Of a DNA stretch of 64,000 nt, positions 11,201 through 24,200 are shown in pieces. The DNA is from Neelides folsomi (lineage: Eukaryota; Arthropoda; Collembola; Neelipleona; Neelidae), in assembly GCA_034687125.1 (NCBI GenBank), contig JAQGBZ010000019.1, forward strand, positions 310,001 through 374,000, given 5' to 3'. The notes below the pieces were generated by a model. That model saw nothing but the letters and a program-made list of their open reading frames with translations. It did not search any database and had not been told where the DNA came from. Position 1 is the stretch's first letter; each line of letters opens with the position of its first letter. The position numbers and the translations under genes were made by a program.

Positions 11201-13045
11201 AATTAGACTTTTAGTGAATTCTTTTCAAACTGACTCTGCTTATTTTTTAAAGATATATTTTAATATGTAATGTACAAAGTAGAATTACTCATTGAAAAAT
11301 AATTAAATAATTAGTTTAAAAGGATGTTAATGGTGTAATAAAGAATGCTCTGAAGTTGGAAAGTGTTAAGTTACGATCGCCCGCCCATCCAGCAGCCTTC
11401 AAAGGAATGGAATTAGTTTTAACAATACATTGGGTGATTTTATGAGTAATTTTATGAGCTTTAAACAATTAGTTAATTAAAAGTTGTAATTTGTGAGCTC
11501 TTCTTTGTTTTGGTTTTTGCATTTTTAAAGACTTGCAGCAAAATTGATCTTTATGATGATAATGAGGGAAATTAGTAACAGAGAACAAGAGAATTCAATA
11601 AATCAAACCATCGTGATCCCTATGAAGAATCTTCTACGTATAATTTTTCAAAATCTTTTATTCTTTCTTTCTTCTTTTATCTATCACGTTCATTAAATGA
11701 ATTCTAAATCTTGATCGCTCAAAGATTCCTAATAGCCCATACTTTTTAATATTTAATAGATATACAAATTTGAAATATAATATACACAATCTATATAGAT
11801 TGAATACCGTATTTTCAATTTTGTTATTTTCAAACGTATTATTTACAATTAAAGGTTTTTCAAAATAAAACGCATTTGATATTAAATAGTAGCAATAACA
11901 TTTTTAAGTTATGCAAATTAATTAATATTTGGCTAAACAAAAATATATTTGATTAAAAAATCGAATAAAATAAATAAATACTATATAAAAATAATTTTTA
12001 TATGTGATTTTTCAGTTTTTAAAAAATTCAGTTTATGAATTAAAAGATATTATGAAATTCGTGAAACAATAAATTAACATCAAATAAACTTTTGACAATG
12101 AATTTTTTAACATTTTCCTTTCAAGTTCATAAATCATTTTATTATTATAGAGGAAAATAACCGGTTATAAAAATACTCATTCCTAATGACAATCAAGCAT
12201 TACTAGCTTTACATTAGCATAGAATTTACCCTAAACTTTTAAATATCTGCACCTCTACTCCTCTATATTAAGCTATGTACCTATACTAATACACTATATA
12301 TTATTTCTATAAAATACATAGGTAACTAATATGCAACATGTTTTTTTATTACTTTTACCTGTTTACTAAAGGATTGAAAGAATACAAAAAGTCATAATAC
12401 TAAAATCAACAAGTAAATAATATATAAAAGTCTTATGGCAAATTGTTTACATGCTTTAACATGACACTGAATCTTCACCTATCTTGCCATGACCATCAAA
12501 GATGTTAATGAATATTTGCAATGTCATTTCCAAGAAAAATAATATTTCAACTTTTAATTTATCTCTCTATTTATGTACAACTAGATAGGTACAAATAGTT
12601 ATAAGAATCTCTTATAATAAACCTTGTTAAAATCTCCATTTATATCTGCACTGAATGTCACTCCAATATTCATATGCTTTATTTATAGTTTTTCCAAGTT
12701 GTTTTTGTATACTTTAAAGAGATGAATCACACTTGTATTTAAAATGTACATGCTGAAAATACCTACAAGCAGTGTTCATAAAGGTAATGTATACAAATTC
12801 GCAATTTAGATACAAACAAATGTCCAACTGAGGTTGAGTTGACTTTAAGTTTTTTGGCAATTTACAAGTCTTTGTAAATGAGTGAGTCATTCTAGTAGTT
12901 TCAACTTCTAATAAATTCATTTGATTAGGAAAAGATGTAAATTAAATAGCTTGGCTCTTGAATCCTTAAGTTTGTTTTATTGTTTTCAACAAATAAAAAT
13001 GAAAATTTCATGAGGTCTCTTCGCAGTCTCTCTTCTAAACTCCTT
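8300..13045. other. 4.7-kb AT-rich intergenic stretch
   Basis: No exon chain, RNA gene or transposon end could be supported on either strand. Short words such as TACATA and TACCTA recur, as they do across the window. A slightly less AT-rich patch at about 11000-11170 has no open frame of interest. Confidence 0.4.
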
Positions 13046-13049
13046 CAAG

Positions 13050-14047
13050 ATGCGTCGTCTCATTTTCCTTGTTCTTTTTAATCTCCTTCAGTTCAATTTA
13101 ATCCATGGACAATCTTCAACAACAACACGAAAACCAAATTACACACCAGTGAACATTACATTTACTGTTTCTGGAAAGTACGCTAATTATTATTTTCATA
13201 CTATACCTACCTATTACTTACATTTAAATTAAGATTCTTATTAAACCACCATATAGGTACTATAAAAATATTATTTTAATTTATAAAAATAATATTAATG
13301 ATATTATTAGGTTAAATTTTCATTTAAACTTTTGAGGTATATTAATATGGACCAATTTAATTTAGGGATTTACCATCCAAAGATCAATTGACAGAAGCAG
13401 ACGCCTTTTTAACTCTTTACTCAACATCTGAAATTCAAAAGGAAAAGAAGCAATTTGGGAAATCAGAAGCTGTTGTCGACTCAAACAACCCAAATTTCAA
13501 AGAAGTCTTTTGGTTCATTTGGACCAAAGGCACAGGCCAAAAATGGCACATTGAAGTAACGGATTTCGACACTTTAAGAAACGATAAAATCGGCGACGTT
13601 GTCGTGGACGTTGATGAATTTGTCGAAAAAGGAGTTTCCACTTACAAAGTTTCCCCTCAACCGGGAACCCTGACTTTGACTCGCTCCGTTCCCGTCGCCT
13701 TTCGACTCTACGCCAGGAATGTGCCAAAGAAGGATGAATTCGGAGGAAAAAGCGATCCATTCGTCAAAGTTTATTACAAAACCGGAGAAAAGGGTGAACA
13801 GATAAAGTTTGGGACCACCTCGGTAATTGACAACGAGGAGAATCCTGATTGGCCAGAACGAATTGAATTCCCCAATTATGTCAAAGGAACTGACCAATAT
13901 TGGGTTATTAAAATCAAAGACAAAGACACGTTGAGTGACGATGACATCGCGGAGGTCCAAGTTAAGGTCGATCCTTTTGTGGAAAAACGGCAAACGCAGA
14001 TTGTGAAGTTGGAAGGAAAAGGAAGTTTAGGAATTACGCCAGCTTAA
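13050..14047 (+). CDS. secreted tandem C2-domain protein
   Basis: Two exons (13050-13177, 13366-14047) join in phase and give 269 residues. MRRLIFLVLFNLLQFNLIHG is a strong signal peptide. There is no membrane segment, so the product should be secreted. Two C2-like modules follow. Module 1 (about 37-135) shows LPSKDQLTEADAFLTLY, DSNNPNFKEVF and DFDTLRNDKIG. Module 2 (about 150-262) shows VPKKDEFGGKSDPFVKVYY, then ENPDWPERIEF and DKDTLSDDDIAEV. Both carry paired aspartates where C2 domains bind calcium between loops 1 and 3, so calcium-dependent lipid or protein binding outside the cell is likely (inference). Most C2 proteins are cytosolic; secreted ones are less common. AATAAA follows at about 14064. 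Confidence 0.82.
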
Positions 14048-14497
14048 TTTTAAATGCATATTTAATAAATGAATTTTAATTAAATCAATCTAATACACAA
14101 TATTATTATTTATTTAATTTCAATTTTTTAATCATTTGTCATTTTAATAAATTATGTATTTTATAAATTAAATAAAAAATTACAGTTTACTCCTTTTTAT
14201 TACAATGATTTCAATATAAATATGGCGTTTAAATTCAATGTATAAATTGACTTTAGTATATAAATGTAATTGACTACAAATTGTTAAAATATGACACAAT
14301 TATTAAATCAGACTGGCTTAATTTTTTCAAGTTAATAATAAATAAAAATAAATAATTTCAATGATTTACAATTAATATACCTATTAGGTATTCATACAAT
14401 TGAGCATAAATTTTTACATTGAGTATTAATTACAGCTGTGAATAATTTAATAAATAATTTAATTTAATAAATAATATAATTTAACACAAATCAATTT

Positions 14498-15420
14498 TTA
14501 ATGTGGCAAAAGTAAACTTGGAACTGTTGAGCTGTTACTTAAATTCCTTAAAAAATTTGTAAATCTATGAGAAAGAGGAGAAACGACAATTGAAGTTGAA
14601 TTTCTCTGAGGGAATCCGGATCTTGCTAATATTGAAGATAATCCCTGAGTTGTTCTTTGCCTCGTTTCGTTCACTCGATTGCTTGCATTGGCAAAAAACT
14701 TGACAACGGTTGCCTTTAAATCGGCTGCTGAAGATAGCAAGTTAGAAGCTGCGGCGAAACGAGAAGCAGTGGGAGAAACGCCGTTCCCTCGGACCAATTG
14801 ATTCAAATTATTTCGCACTCGTGCAAGTGCCACAAATGGAGGCGAAGATGGGAATAAAAAGGACATGGCTTCCTCGGCTGTTTTATTAGAAGTTTTCTGA
14901 TGTGAATTACTACTCATTGATTGGAAACAGAAGAAGCACACGGAATAATTGGGAGATGAAATAACTGTTTTATTATTGGGATCTGGAAATTAATTAGTAC
15001 AAATTATTAAGTATTATGACTATTGTTTCTGAAAAAAATATGGTAATGAGTTTAAGGATCCCTGGCGAGTGCACTATTGAAAATGTTCAGTAGGGGTCTT
15101 ATCGGTTAAGACATGCAAAAAAATACTAATTTTTTTATTTCATTTTCAATAATGCATATGCTAGGGGCATCTCGAACTCATTGTCACGTTTTTCTGAATC
15201 CATTATGAACAAGTGAAAATTGCATTCATAATTTTTTATATTAATAAATAGTATTCATGATTTCAATGAATGAATGAAAAATGAATGAAACAAAGAAAAT
15301 TATTTTACCTGTCAAATTTCCGTCGGCATTGTTGTAATAATGAATTGACCGTTTTCTCAGGACGCTTCCATACGCAGATGTCACAAGAAATTGAATCGCT
15401 AAAACATTATTAATACACAT
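14498..15420 (-). CDS. small secreted Ser/Asn-rich protein, unknown family
   Basis: Two exons (15420-15309, 14982-14498) join in phase 1/2 with canonical sites and encode 198 residues. The N-terminal MCINNVLAIQFLVTSAYG resembles a short signal peptide. RKR at residues 22-24 could be a processing site. N-glycosylation sequons NLT, NKT and NYS follow within 20 residues, after which there are two cysteines (CFFC). The rest is rich in Ser, Asn, Ala and Arg, with a possible amphipathic stretch at about 95-150 (LLSSAADLKATVVKFFANAS). I recognise no domain. The start could instead lie in an exon further right, but the frame is open from 15420. Secretion is inferred from the leader and sequons. Confidence 0.6.
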
Positions 15421-15424
15421 GAGA

Positions 15425-18400
15425 ATTCGAATTTAAACTTTTAATGATAAAATTAAGATTATTATAGAGTACTTATAATGAATATGATTTTGAGTAAAAA
15501 TTTTAAAATTATTAAGACCTACTTATTAAACACAAAGTGAATTTGAGTCTGTTGGTTCGAATTTGATCCATTTTGTATGTAGGGTATCTGAATGAAAATG
15601 GAATCTGAGCGTTTGAGTGAAGAGGAAGAAGAGAAGTGGCAAGTAGGAAAAGTCTCCAATTCCCTTTATCCCACTTTCAATTAACTTCAGACGATGAGAT
15701 GAAAAGGTCAAAATTGACATTGGACAAACAAATGCAGAAAGGTGAGCGAGAACGTGAATTAGAATTTCATCTTTCCACCACTCCAAATGTCAATTAGTTA
15801 AATAACTATTGCGTTGATTGTAGTTCGTCCTTGGAGTCATTTTGGGTCTTTTTGATGGCTTTGGTTATCTAATATTAAACAACATGTAAATTGAAGGTGC
15901 AACACTTCACCTTTACCTTCTCATTTTCACGCCAACTTGAAGCTATTCATTAACAATGATTCAATACCTATGTAATGTTGAGATCCTTTTAAGTACTCGT
16001 ATGTAAAAGTTTAAGGAAGAATTTCATGATCAGTGGTGAATCACATCTCGCCCGCTGTGAGACCATTTTTCCTCATCCTTCCATTATGCATAAGATGGAT
16101 GGATGGCGAAAAGGAAGAAGGTCATCTCCATTGCATGTAAGGGATCTTGTAATTCTTGTAAGAATAATTTTTGGCGAGAACTTCCTATCAAATCAATGAG
16201 AACTGGGCTGGTGGGTTAAACAAACCAATCAATATAAATCTCTCTAGGTGAGGAAAAGGTAAATAAAACTCAATCTACTTTAGGACCTTCATAAATATCA
16301 CTACATGAACAAATCATTGGCCACACAAAATATAATGAAAGATTAATTAATCTTTAATAGAAGATACATATACATATAGTCATACAGTATGTACCTATCT
16401 GTATATGGTATTAGTAAGTCATATGTAAATACTAGTTTAAATATGCTTTCATGATTTCATTATAATTAAGAAGATTAAGAACTTAAAATATTATAAATTA
16501 TGCACATAAATATTTTATCCATATATAGTAATATGTATATGGATAAAGTGTGAAGGACAGAATCAATATTTCATTATCAAAGTGTTTCTTAATTATTGCA
16601 AAAAGTCAATATTTCACTTGAAGAAAGTCAAACTCAAAAGATTGCAAAGATGTACAGATGTATATAAATTTTGTATCACAAAATACATCGTTAACAAACA
16701 CACTGTTAATGGATCACAAGCGCTGCTTATTTAAGGTAAGGTCATACCTACTAACAATAAGAGTAATATAAGTACTAATGTTTAAGAGTTAATGAAGCTA
16801 TTGTTGCCAAAAATTCTAGTTAATTAATCTGAAAAATCTTGTTAATTACAGCAAAGCTATCTTGTTAATTAATCTTTAACAAATCTCGTCAATTAATGAA
16901 ATAATAATCACAATTACAGATATGATTGCGAAATTTATTGATTATTTATTATTGTGATTTATTGAGATTTTACTTAAATATAATAATGTTTAGTTAGTAT
17001 ACATACTTATCAGTAGGTATTGCCAGAATATTATGTTAGTTTATGCTTCAAGTATGTATATGCTTTTATAGGTTAATAATTAATTCTCATTATTGAAGTT
17101 GAGATCTCTATTTAATCATGACTTATGTAGGTGATTCTTGTTGTGAATGAATGTAGGTTTGAGTGTTAAATTGTACCTATTATTCATCTTCTATATTTAA
17201 CATTGATCCATATGAATTAAAAGTTTTAAGCCTTAAGTCATTGACGTGATCTTGACAAGTTTTGAGTGATGAATCAATCCTGACACAAATTTCCGGACTT
17301 GTCTTCACGTGTGATTAATTGCGGACAAAAGGTGTGGAAGAAGTGGGAAGACACCTAAGATGTGTTTGAGAGCTACTTGAAACCCCTTCCCAAATGAGTC
17401 TGCAACTTCCTCCTACAATGAACGTAAGCGCAGAGGAAGTTAAGTAAACATTTTTGACACTCCGAAATCCTATCAGTCTCAAGTGATTCCACAGGGTTGC
17501 TTTTTTATTTTATTCATGGCTTTAAATTAACTCAATAGATAATATTCGTATCTAATTTGTAATTACTTCATTAACAAAAATAATGACCAATTATAATGAA
17601 CCAAAAATAGAATAAAAGAAGATTTTTACTAATACCCATATCCATGCATAGATCTTTAGCTATAAAATAACACATTTGAATGGTCTGAGGAATTTGAGTC
17701 TTATTATTTCGACTGCCCAATTAGTAAAAATGTATTTCAGTGACACATTTTAGAGGTATATACTTAGAATACCAGGACACAAAATTTTAATCATACAAAA
17801 AAGAGAAAATAATTAATGGGGATAAATTACTGCGTGCGTATCGCGTTCGATCCATTGTGTGCTTTACAATATAATGGTTAAGACGTGTGGGATAAAAATC
17901 AATTTTAATTCAATAATGACGCTTCACAATTTATAATTGTAGGCCTTCCCTTTGAAACGTTTTGAATTGGAAATGGAAATATTGCATCGTAATCGCCGTA
18001 TTCTTTGATTTCCAACCACCCTGATCCTCCCCAATTGAAAAAACATGTGTTGGGGATCCAAAAAAGACTTCTTCATTTCCATCGCACTTCCCATTCATCT
18101 CGCCCTCTCCATCTCATCTCATGCATTTGGGAGGAGAATAGGAATTCAAAATCCTATAAGAAAATATTCTAAAGAATAGATAAAGGAATCCGCAAAAAGT
18201 AATCTAGGCATATCTAAAAGCACCTGTGAGCTATAGTACAATGAGGGTCCATCAGGGGAGATCGACAACAATTATATTTATAGATATATCGTGGGGACTG
18301 AAGTAGCCGGAATGTGTGTTAATCTATCAAGACTCAAATTTCATTTCCAGGTTAATGCTCATTGACCTTATTTGACGATTTATATAAATATCTACCCAGT

Positions 18401-18620
18401 TGGGAGATCTTCCTTCAATCCAATTCTCTCAAGGCTCCTAAAAGGTTGTTGCCATAATAATGCTCAAAATATTGAGCTTCTATTAATTTTTTTACCAGTG
18501 TGTTAACAATCGTTACCTTAACTACATAGAGTTGCCATAGTTATTCAGTAGCCACCCGTTACAATTCATTTTTTATACTGAGAGTATTAGCGACTGAGAT
18601 TTATTAAATAAACGTCATTT
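15425..18620. other. 3.2-kb intergenic stretch
   Basis: No supported gene. An 86-codon frame on the minus strand at 15786-15526 lacks domain likeness and convincing splice partners. The 17950-18420 part is less AT-rich but has no open frame. Confidence 0.35.
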
Positions 18621-18626
18621 AATACA

Positions 18627-19985
18627 ATGGCGTTTTCCAGACACATTTTTCGTATTTTTTTACTCAACGTCTTTGTTATCACAATTGGAATTTGCCAATC
18701 TCCAAGTTTAAGCAATTCAAGTTCATTCGGTGAAAATCGTCGAAGTGGTGGGAGTGCAAAATATATAAAAAGTCACTACGACTACTCAAAGGAATATCCA
18801 AATGTGGGAATCAAACGAGATTCTTATACCGATCCGATTGTGGCTGGAGCGGCTGCAAATACATTCTCCACTGGCTCAAGTTCTTACGGAGCTCCACAAC
18901 AAGGCGGGTACGATGAACAAAATAAAGCCTCCATGTATCATTTTCAAGTTATGCCTTCTCAAATGTCATATGGAGTCACTGCAAGCAACGGATGGGGAGA
19001 ATCTGATGATTACGAAGACGGTAAGTATTTATTTTAATTAGCATAATTTATTTAATTAGCTGATTTAATTAAATATTTTGTATATTTTTTGTTTTATTTG
19101 TTTAGTATTAAATTAGTTTTAAATAGCATTAAATTATGAAATGTCATGATTTAGTTATTTTTAATATAATTTTATCGTTTTATTTATACTTTTAAGATGA
19201 GAGTGGAGGAGGGGCTGGAATTGCCGGAGCTTCAGGAGCATTAAAAGTTTTAAAAATCCTGGCCTTAAAAAAATTGAAGAAAAAAGGAGTAATTAAAGCT
19301 TTCAAAGCAGGCGTTTTGTTGGCACCGATTCTTGGTCCGCTTTTTGCCTTCATCCTTCCTATTGTTTTGTTTGTTCCTCTTCTCGTCATTCTTGCTCCTC
19401 TTCTTCTCCCACTTCTCCTCTTTTTCCCTATTCCGGTCATTGCTTCGGGGCGAGCGACCGAAAGGGCAAACGTTTTCACCACAATGATGAATTCTGATCA
19501 ATGCATTGAAAGAGTTTCATGCGAATTGAACAGATTCGCGGAGAAAATGCGAGGCGAAGAATTCTTCAAAAGGTAAACTTAATGAATTTTGATGCGGAAT
19601 AAATTAAAAAAAATTATAGAAATTTATTTTTATAGAAATATTTAATATATAGTTAAAATATTGCCTAAATATTTGATGTTATTTATTTTATGTTAAAATT
19701 AAAATAATATTTTTTCCCAATTATTGTGGAATATATTTACAATTATATATAAAACCAAAGAGGAATCTTATTTGTTGTTTTAATTTATTTTGAGAAATGT
19801 TTGAATTTAATGAATATATTCGATTTTCCAGGATCGTGAAATCCAAGTTGAAGAAGGGGAATTGGAGCGAAAGAATTTCAAAAGGCCTCAGTGAACAAAA
19901 TTGTTCAAATTTGAAATGCGGGCCAGCGAAGAGTTTGGAGCAACTTGGAAGGAAATACAAATCGTATTTGCAATTCAACCGCTAA
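18627..19985 (+). CDS. secreted or membrane protein with a Leu/Pro-rich hydrophobic core, unknown family
   Basis: Three exons (18627-19020, 19197-19572, 19832-19985) keep phase and give 307 residues. MAFSRHIFRIFLLNVFVITIG is a signal peptide. Residues 25-131 are low-complexity Ser/Gly/Tyr-rich. Exon 2 opens with a Gly/Ala-rich run, then a Lys-rich helix (LALKKLKKKGVIKAFKAG) and about 50 strongly hydrophobic residues rich in Leu, Pro and Phe (about 165-215). The C-terminus carries CIERVSCEL and NCSNLKCG, two C-x5-C pairs. The plan (leader, hydrophobic middle, C-terminal Cys-x5-Cys region near arginines) recalls orphan insect secreted families such as Osiris or DM4/12-like proteins, but no diagnostic motif of either is present. 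A membrane-inserted cuticle-related or secretory role is only a guess. Confidence 0.75.
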
Positions 19986-21229
19986 TTTATTCATCTCAAT
20001 GGTAAAGAGAGGGACGTCATCGCCCCAGGAATAAATCCTTAAAATAAAATGACAATTTACGGACAAACACAGAATTAAAAGAAGGTGGAAGACGAGAAAA
20101 GACACGACGGTTGACGACTGACGGCTTTATGCTCAAAAACAGACAAATCCAATTTCTCCTTACGGGAATTTTTGACTTTGACGAGCTTTAAATGACAATT
20201 TACAAATGTAAGGACTATTGCCATTTGCTAAACTTCAAGGTTTCCAATTTATTTGAGCTTTGCCCAAGTTTTAGCATTTTTTATTTACAAAAGACTAATG
20301 ACGCTTTCAATATTTCATTACCTACTTGTTTCAATATTTATATTTATGTATTAATATTTCACTAATTCAAATACAAAATTGTATTTAAATTGATTTTACG
20401 CACTTTATTTACTTATGCAATGAATTCTATTTTTTGAATACATCTTAACACACTGACCTGATAAATACTCTTCGCTTTATTATCCTTTACCTCTTTACAA
20501 GTTTGAATGACCACCGATTGACATTGAAAATGGACTCAGAGACATTACATAGTTGACAAATAATAATGATTTATTTAATTATTTATATTGTTTTATTTTT
20601 TTAGAAATAATTGTTTATGCTTTTATTATTTTATCCAAATGTTTTTATGTTTAAATAAATAATTTATTAAACTCACATCCAAGGATGATATTACATAATA
20701 TAGTAGGAGAAAATCTAATTTTCCATTTTTAAATAGTTTTGCATATCATTAAATGTTATTTGTAAAACATTTATTCTTAAAACGCCAAGTTAATTTGTTG
20801 TGCTGTATCCCTAATGTAAGCATATCAGTATAATAAGAATTTTAATAATTGTCTTGTTTTATTAAAAGTTAATTTACAACTCTCACATTAAATATTAAAC
20901 AAATGATAAATATTTTATTTCCTTTCATCATTATCTTTTTATCATGAAAACATTGTTCTTATAAGAATAATAAAACGACGGGAACGGGATTTTTGAGCGA
21001 AGACATGCGCGAGGTGTTTAGTAAGGGTTGGAGATCTCCGGACCTCAGACGCCCAGTCGGACGGAGATGAGCAACCCGCACGTTGATTTATTCTTTCAAA
21101 TATAAAGATAATTTGAAAAGTAAAATTACTCCAAATTAGTGTTATTTAAACAACTTTCCAAGTACATCTTTAAGAAATAGGAAAACTCAACAAATCAAAG
21201 ATCCGAATTGGAGCTCAACAGGTAGGGAA

Positions 21230-24200
21230 ATGGGCGAACCACCAAGAGGAACATTCAACGATTCCTACACCCAATATACAGTTTCGGCAATATCACATCA
21301 ATCTCATGGGCAAAAAACCGGTTAGTTATTTTCAAGCTTTATACTAAAAGTACAATAACTTTTCGAGGGTAATCACAAATTGCCGAATCTTCAATGCTTA
21401 TCTTTTATTGTTAGAATGATAAATGAGTAAGGAAATTATAACGGGAAATTTAAGCTAAATATCTGTATAGATAAATAGATATAGAAATAGAAAGATGTGG
21501 ATCAGATGTGTTTTGTCCAAAATGACAAGAGCTCTTTGTCAATTAACCACCATTAGCAAATTGAGAGAGAGCTTACAGAACTCCTGATGCAGGTGAAGAG
21601 TGAATAGGAAAGAGAAGACTTTTCCCGTCTCAACTTCCATAAATAATGAGCGATGAGAGTGAAAGACTCGAGTCTTCAATTATTAATGAGAGAAGGAATG
21701 GGAGGATTTCTCGAGTCTTACCAGTGAAATCCATCTTATACACTTATTATATTCAACCTGAAAATAATTCTATGTGTTGATATACACATAGGTATTTTGT
21801 ATTTGGTTTAGATGTAGTTTAATTCTACTCATCTGTCTCTGATGTTCAAAATGTCTGAGAGTAAAATCCACCTTAAGGTAAATAATATGGTTCAAAGTCA
21901 GTTCAACAAGAGAGGAATTGATTAAAACAGCTTGTTTATTATTTTACCCTTGAACTTCTTCCCTTTTCGGCTTAAGAATTAAGATAGGATCTTAAATATC
22001 TTAATTAAAACACGAATGCAACTTGCCACTTCGCACTATTTTGACTTGATACATTAAACAATATTCCACCATGCATGCATATAAAAAACTGCGATATCAT
22101 TACTCTATTCTATATAAGATACATGAATATACTTTAGGAATAGAAAAATTTTTTACTAGCCTTTTTGTAATTTGGTATTTTTTGATTAAAGAGCTGGTTG
22201 AATGTCGCATAAAGTATAAAATATAATTGTCCGATGCGTGCTAAAAGAGAGTTTAACATTGTTAACAACTCACAACTTGTATGCCAGTTTGGAGCTGATA
22301 ATTATAGTGAGTTAAGGCTAGTACGTTTTATTATTATAGTAGATACGATAGGTTGATGATACATGCAGTAGATGTACGTCGTTTATGCATAATGTTAATG
22401 TTGAAATGGAAATATTTCTGCATAACATTGGAAAATTATTGAAATGTTGAATAGGAAACTTTTTGTTTTTCGTTTTGGCCAATTGGTTACTAATTTTCAC
22501 TGTTTTCATTATTTCCAATATTCCATGCGAGTTTATGGGATAATGAGAAAATTGTTGGGAAATGGTTTGTTTTGGAAGGATTAAAACAAACATTTCCTAG
22601 CCAGTTTCTCAACATACAGTCTGGATTTCCTTCCTCATTAATATTAGTATTACATAAATGTATAATATTATTATGTAGTTTAGTATTGAAATAATGTTTC
22701 GGGATATTATTAATTAATTAATGATTACTCAATGTCAGAATTTATTATTTTAAAAATATTGTATTTACTATACATTCACATTGAAAGACTATTTAAACTT
22801 AAACCCTCTTCATTAAAATCAGATTATTATTCTTATACAAATATTGCTCAGAATTTTGGGCATCCCTCATAGCATAAGCATTAACTTCATAAGGAATTTA
22901 TCCAATTAATGTGATCATCCTTAATGTTAAATTGATTATTTTAAATGATATTTGTCTAAAATAATTATTCGATTGAGGATTAAGAATTAATTCTTGGGCA
23001 CGCTAACATTAAGCCAAAGATTCGTTTCAAACCCATGAATTTCGAGTACATTTCAGCTTTGGGTTTTTGGGTTGGTCGGTTTGGGTGAAGATGAGTCAAA
23101 TGATATTTTTCCTTTCATCTCCTTAAATCCCACGTCTTCAAACATGGGGAAATGTCAATATGTGTTCAATTGGGAATCCTCATATCTCCAAGGGCCCTCC
23201 AGCCAAAACCCAAACCGATCAAATAAACCCTAAATTGAGGAAATTTCATCTTCCCCTTTCATCTTTTTAATTAACTCAAAAGGTAAATGATCCCCCAGAT
23301 CAAATCATGTTCATAAATTCATCCTACGATGTTTTACATCATTAATTTCAAGATTTCGACTTCCTCTTCCTCAACTCCCATTCTGTAAAGAATGTAAAAA
23401 AAACTTTATGAACATTTCTATTGAAAATTTGAATCAAAACTTTGCTCAAATTTGAACATTTATTCCAAATTTGAAAATTATTAAAAGAAACACAATGAAA
23501 ATGTTGATTTAAAGTTTTGTTCATAAGTTTCGATTGCCTTAATCTGTTCGAACTTTAAGCGAATTGAAAGTTCAATGGCCAAAGTCAAAAGATGTTTTTA
23601 AAAACTCTTGAAATTATTTTGAAAACTCTCGTTAATTAACTTTTTACAACTATGAATTAATTTTAATTCAGAAAATATGTACAATAAGTATTTATATTAC
23701 ATACAGTATTTTGCATACAAATGATATTAGCATTATAATTATTGATAATTAATATTATACAATAATGTACTTTTATTTAGTGATCATATAATATTAAGTT
23801 TTAATAAAATATGTATGTTGACTTGCGTTGTGAGTTGTGAAGTTTCTGAAATTTGAAAGACTGGTAAAACGAATTTTGTTAGGTTAAGGGCGCTATAATG
23901 AATAATTGAAAGGGTTTTGCAAGTAGTGAAAAGCGTGTTGATTATCGGCGAAACTCTCAACCATTGAATCGTTTAGAGAAATAAAGTTCTTTCAATACAT
24001 TTTACGCCACGCTGAGCTCTCTTCCCTCTTATCACCAAAAAGACCCAAAACTAGAAGATTCTAAGAAACTTGAACGTTAATTCAAATTCAATGATCTCCT
24101 CCGCTCCAACGTTTCTATTCAATTCCCAACTGCCAAGAATTTAAATGAACCCATCGAATTTCGCTATACAAATAATAATAATAAAATATGGATTTTAAGG

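Noticed and set aside
13435-13993. Three antisense frames across the double-C2 gene
   Set aside because: They are shadows of the coding frame on the plus strand.
15526-15786. 86-codon minus-strand frame upstream of the Ser/Asn-rich gene, considered as its first exon
   Set aside because: No donor joins it to the open frame that starts at 15420, and its product has no leader.
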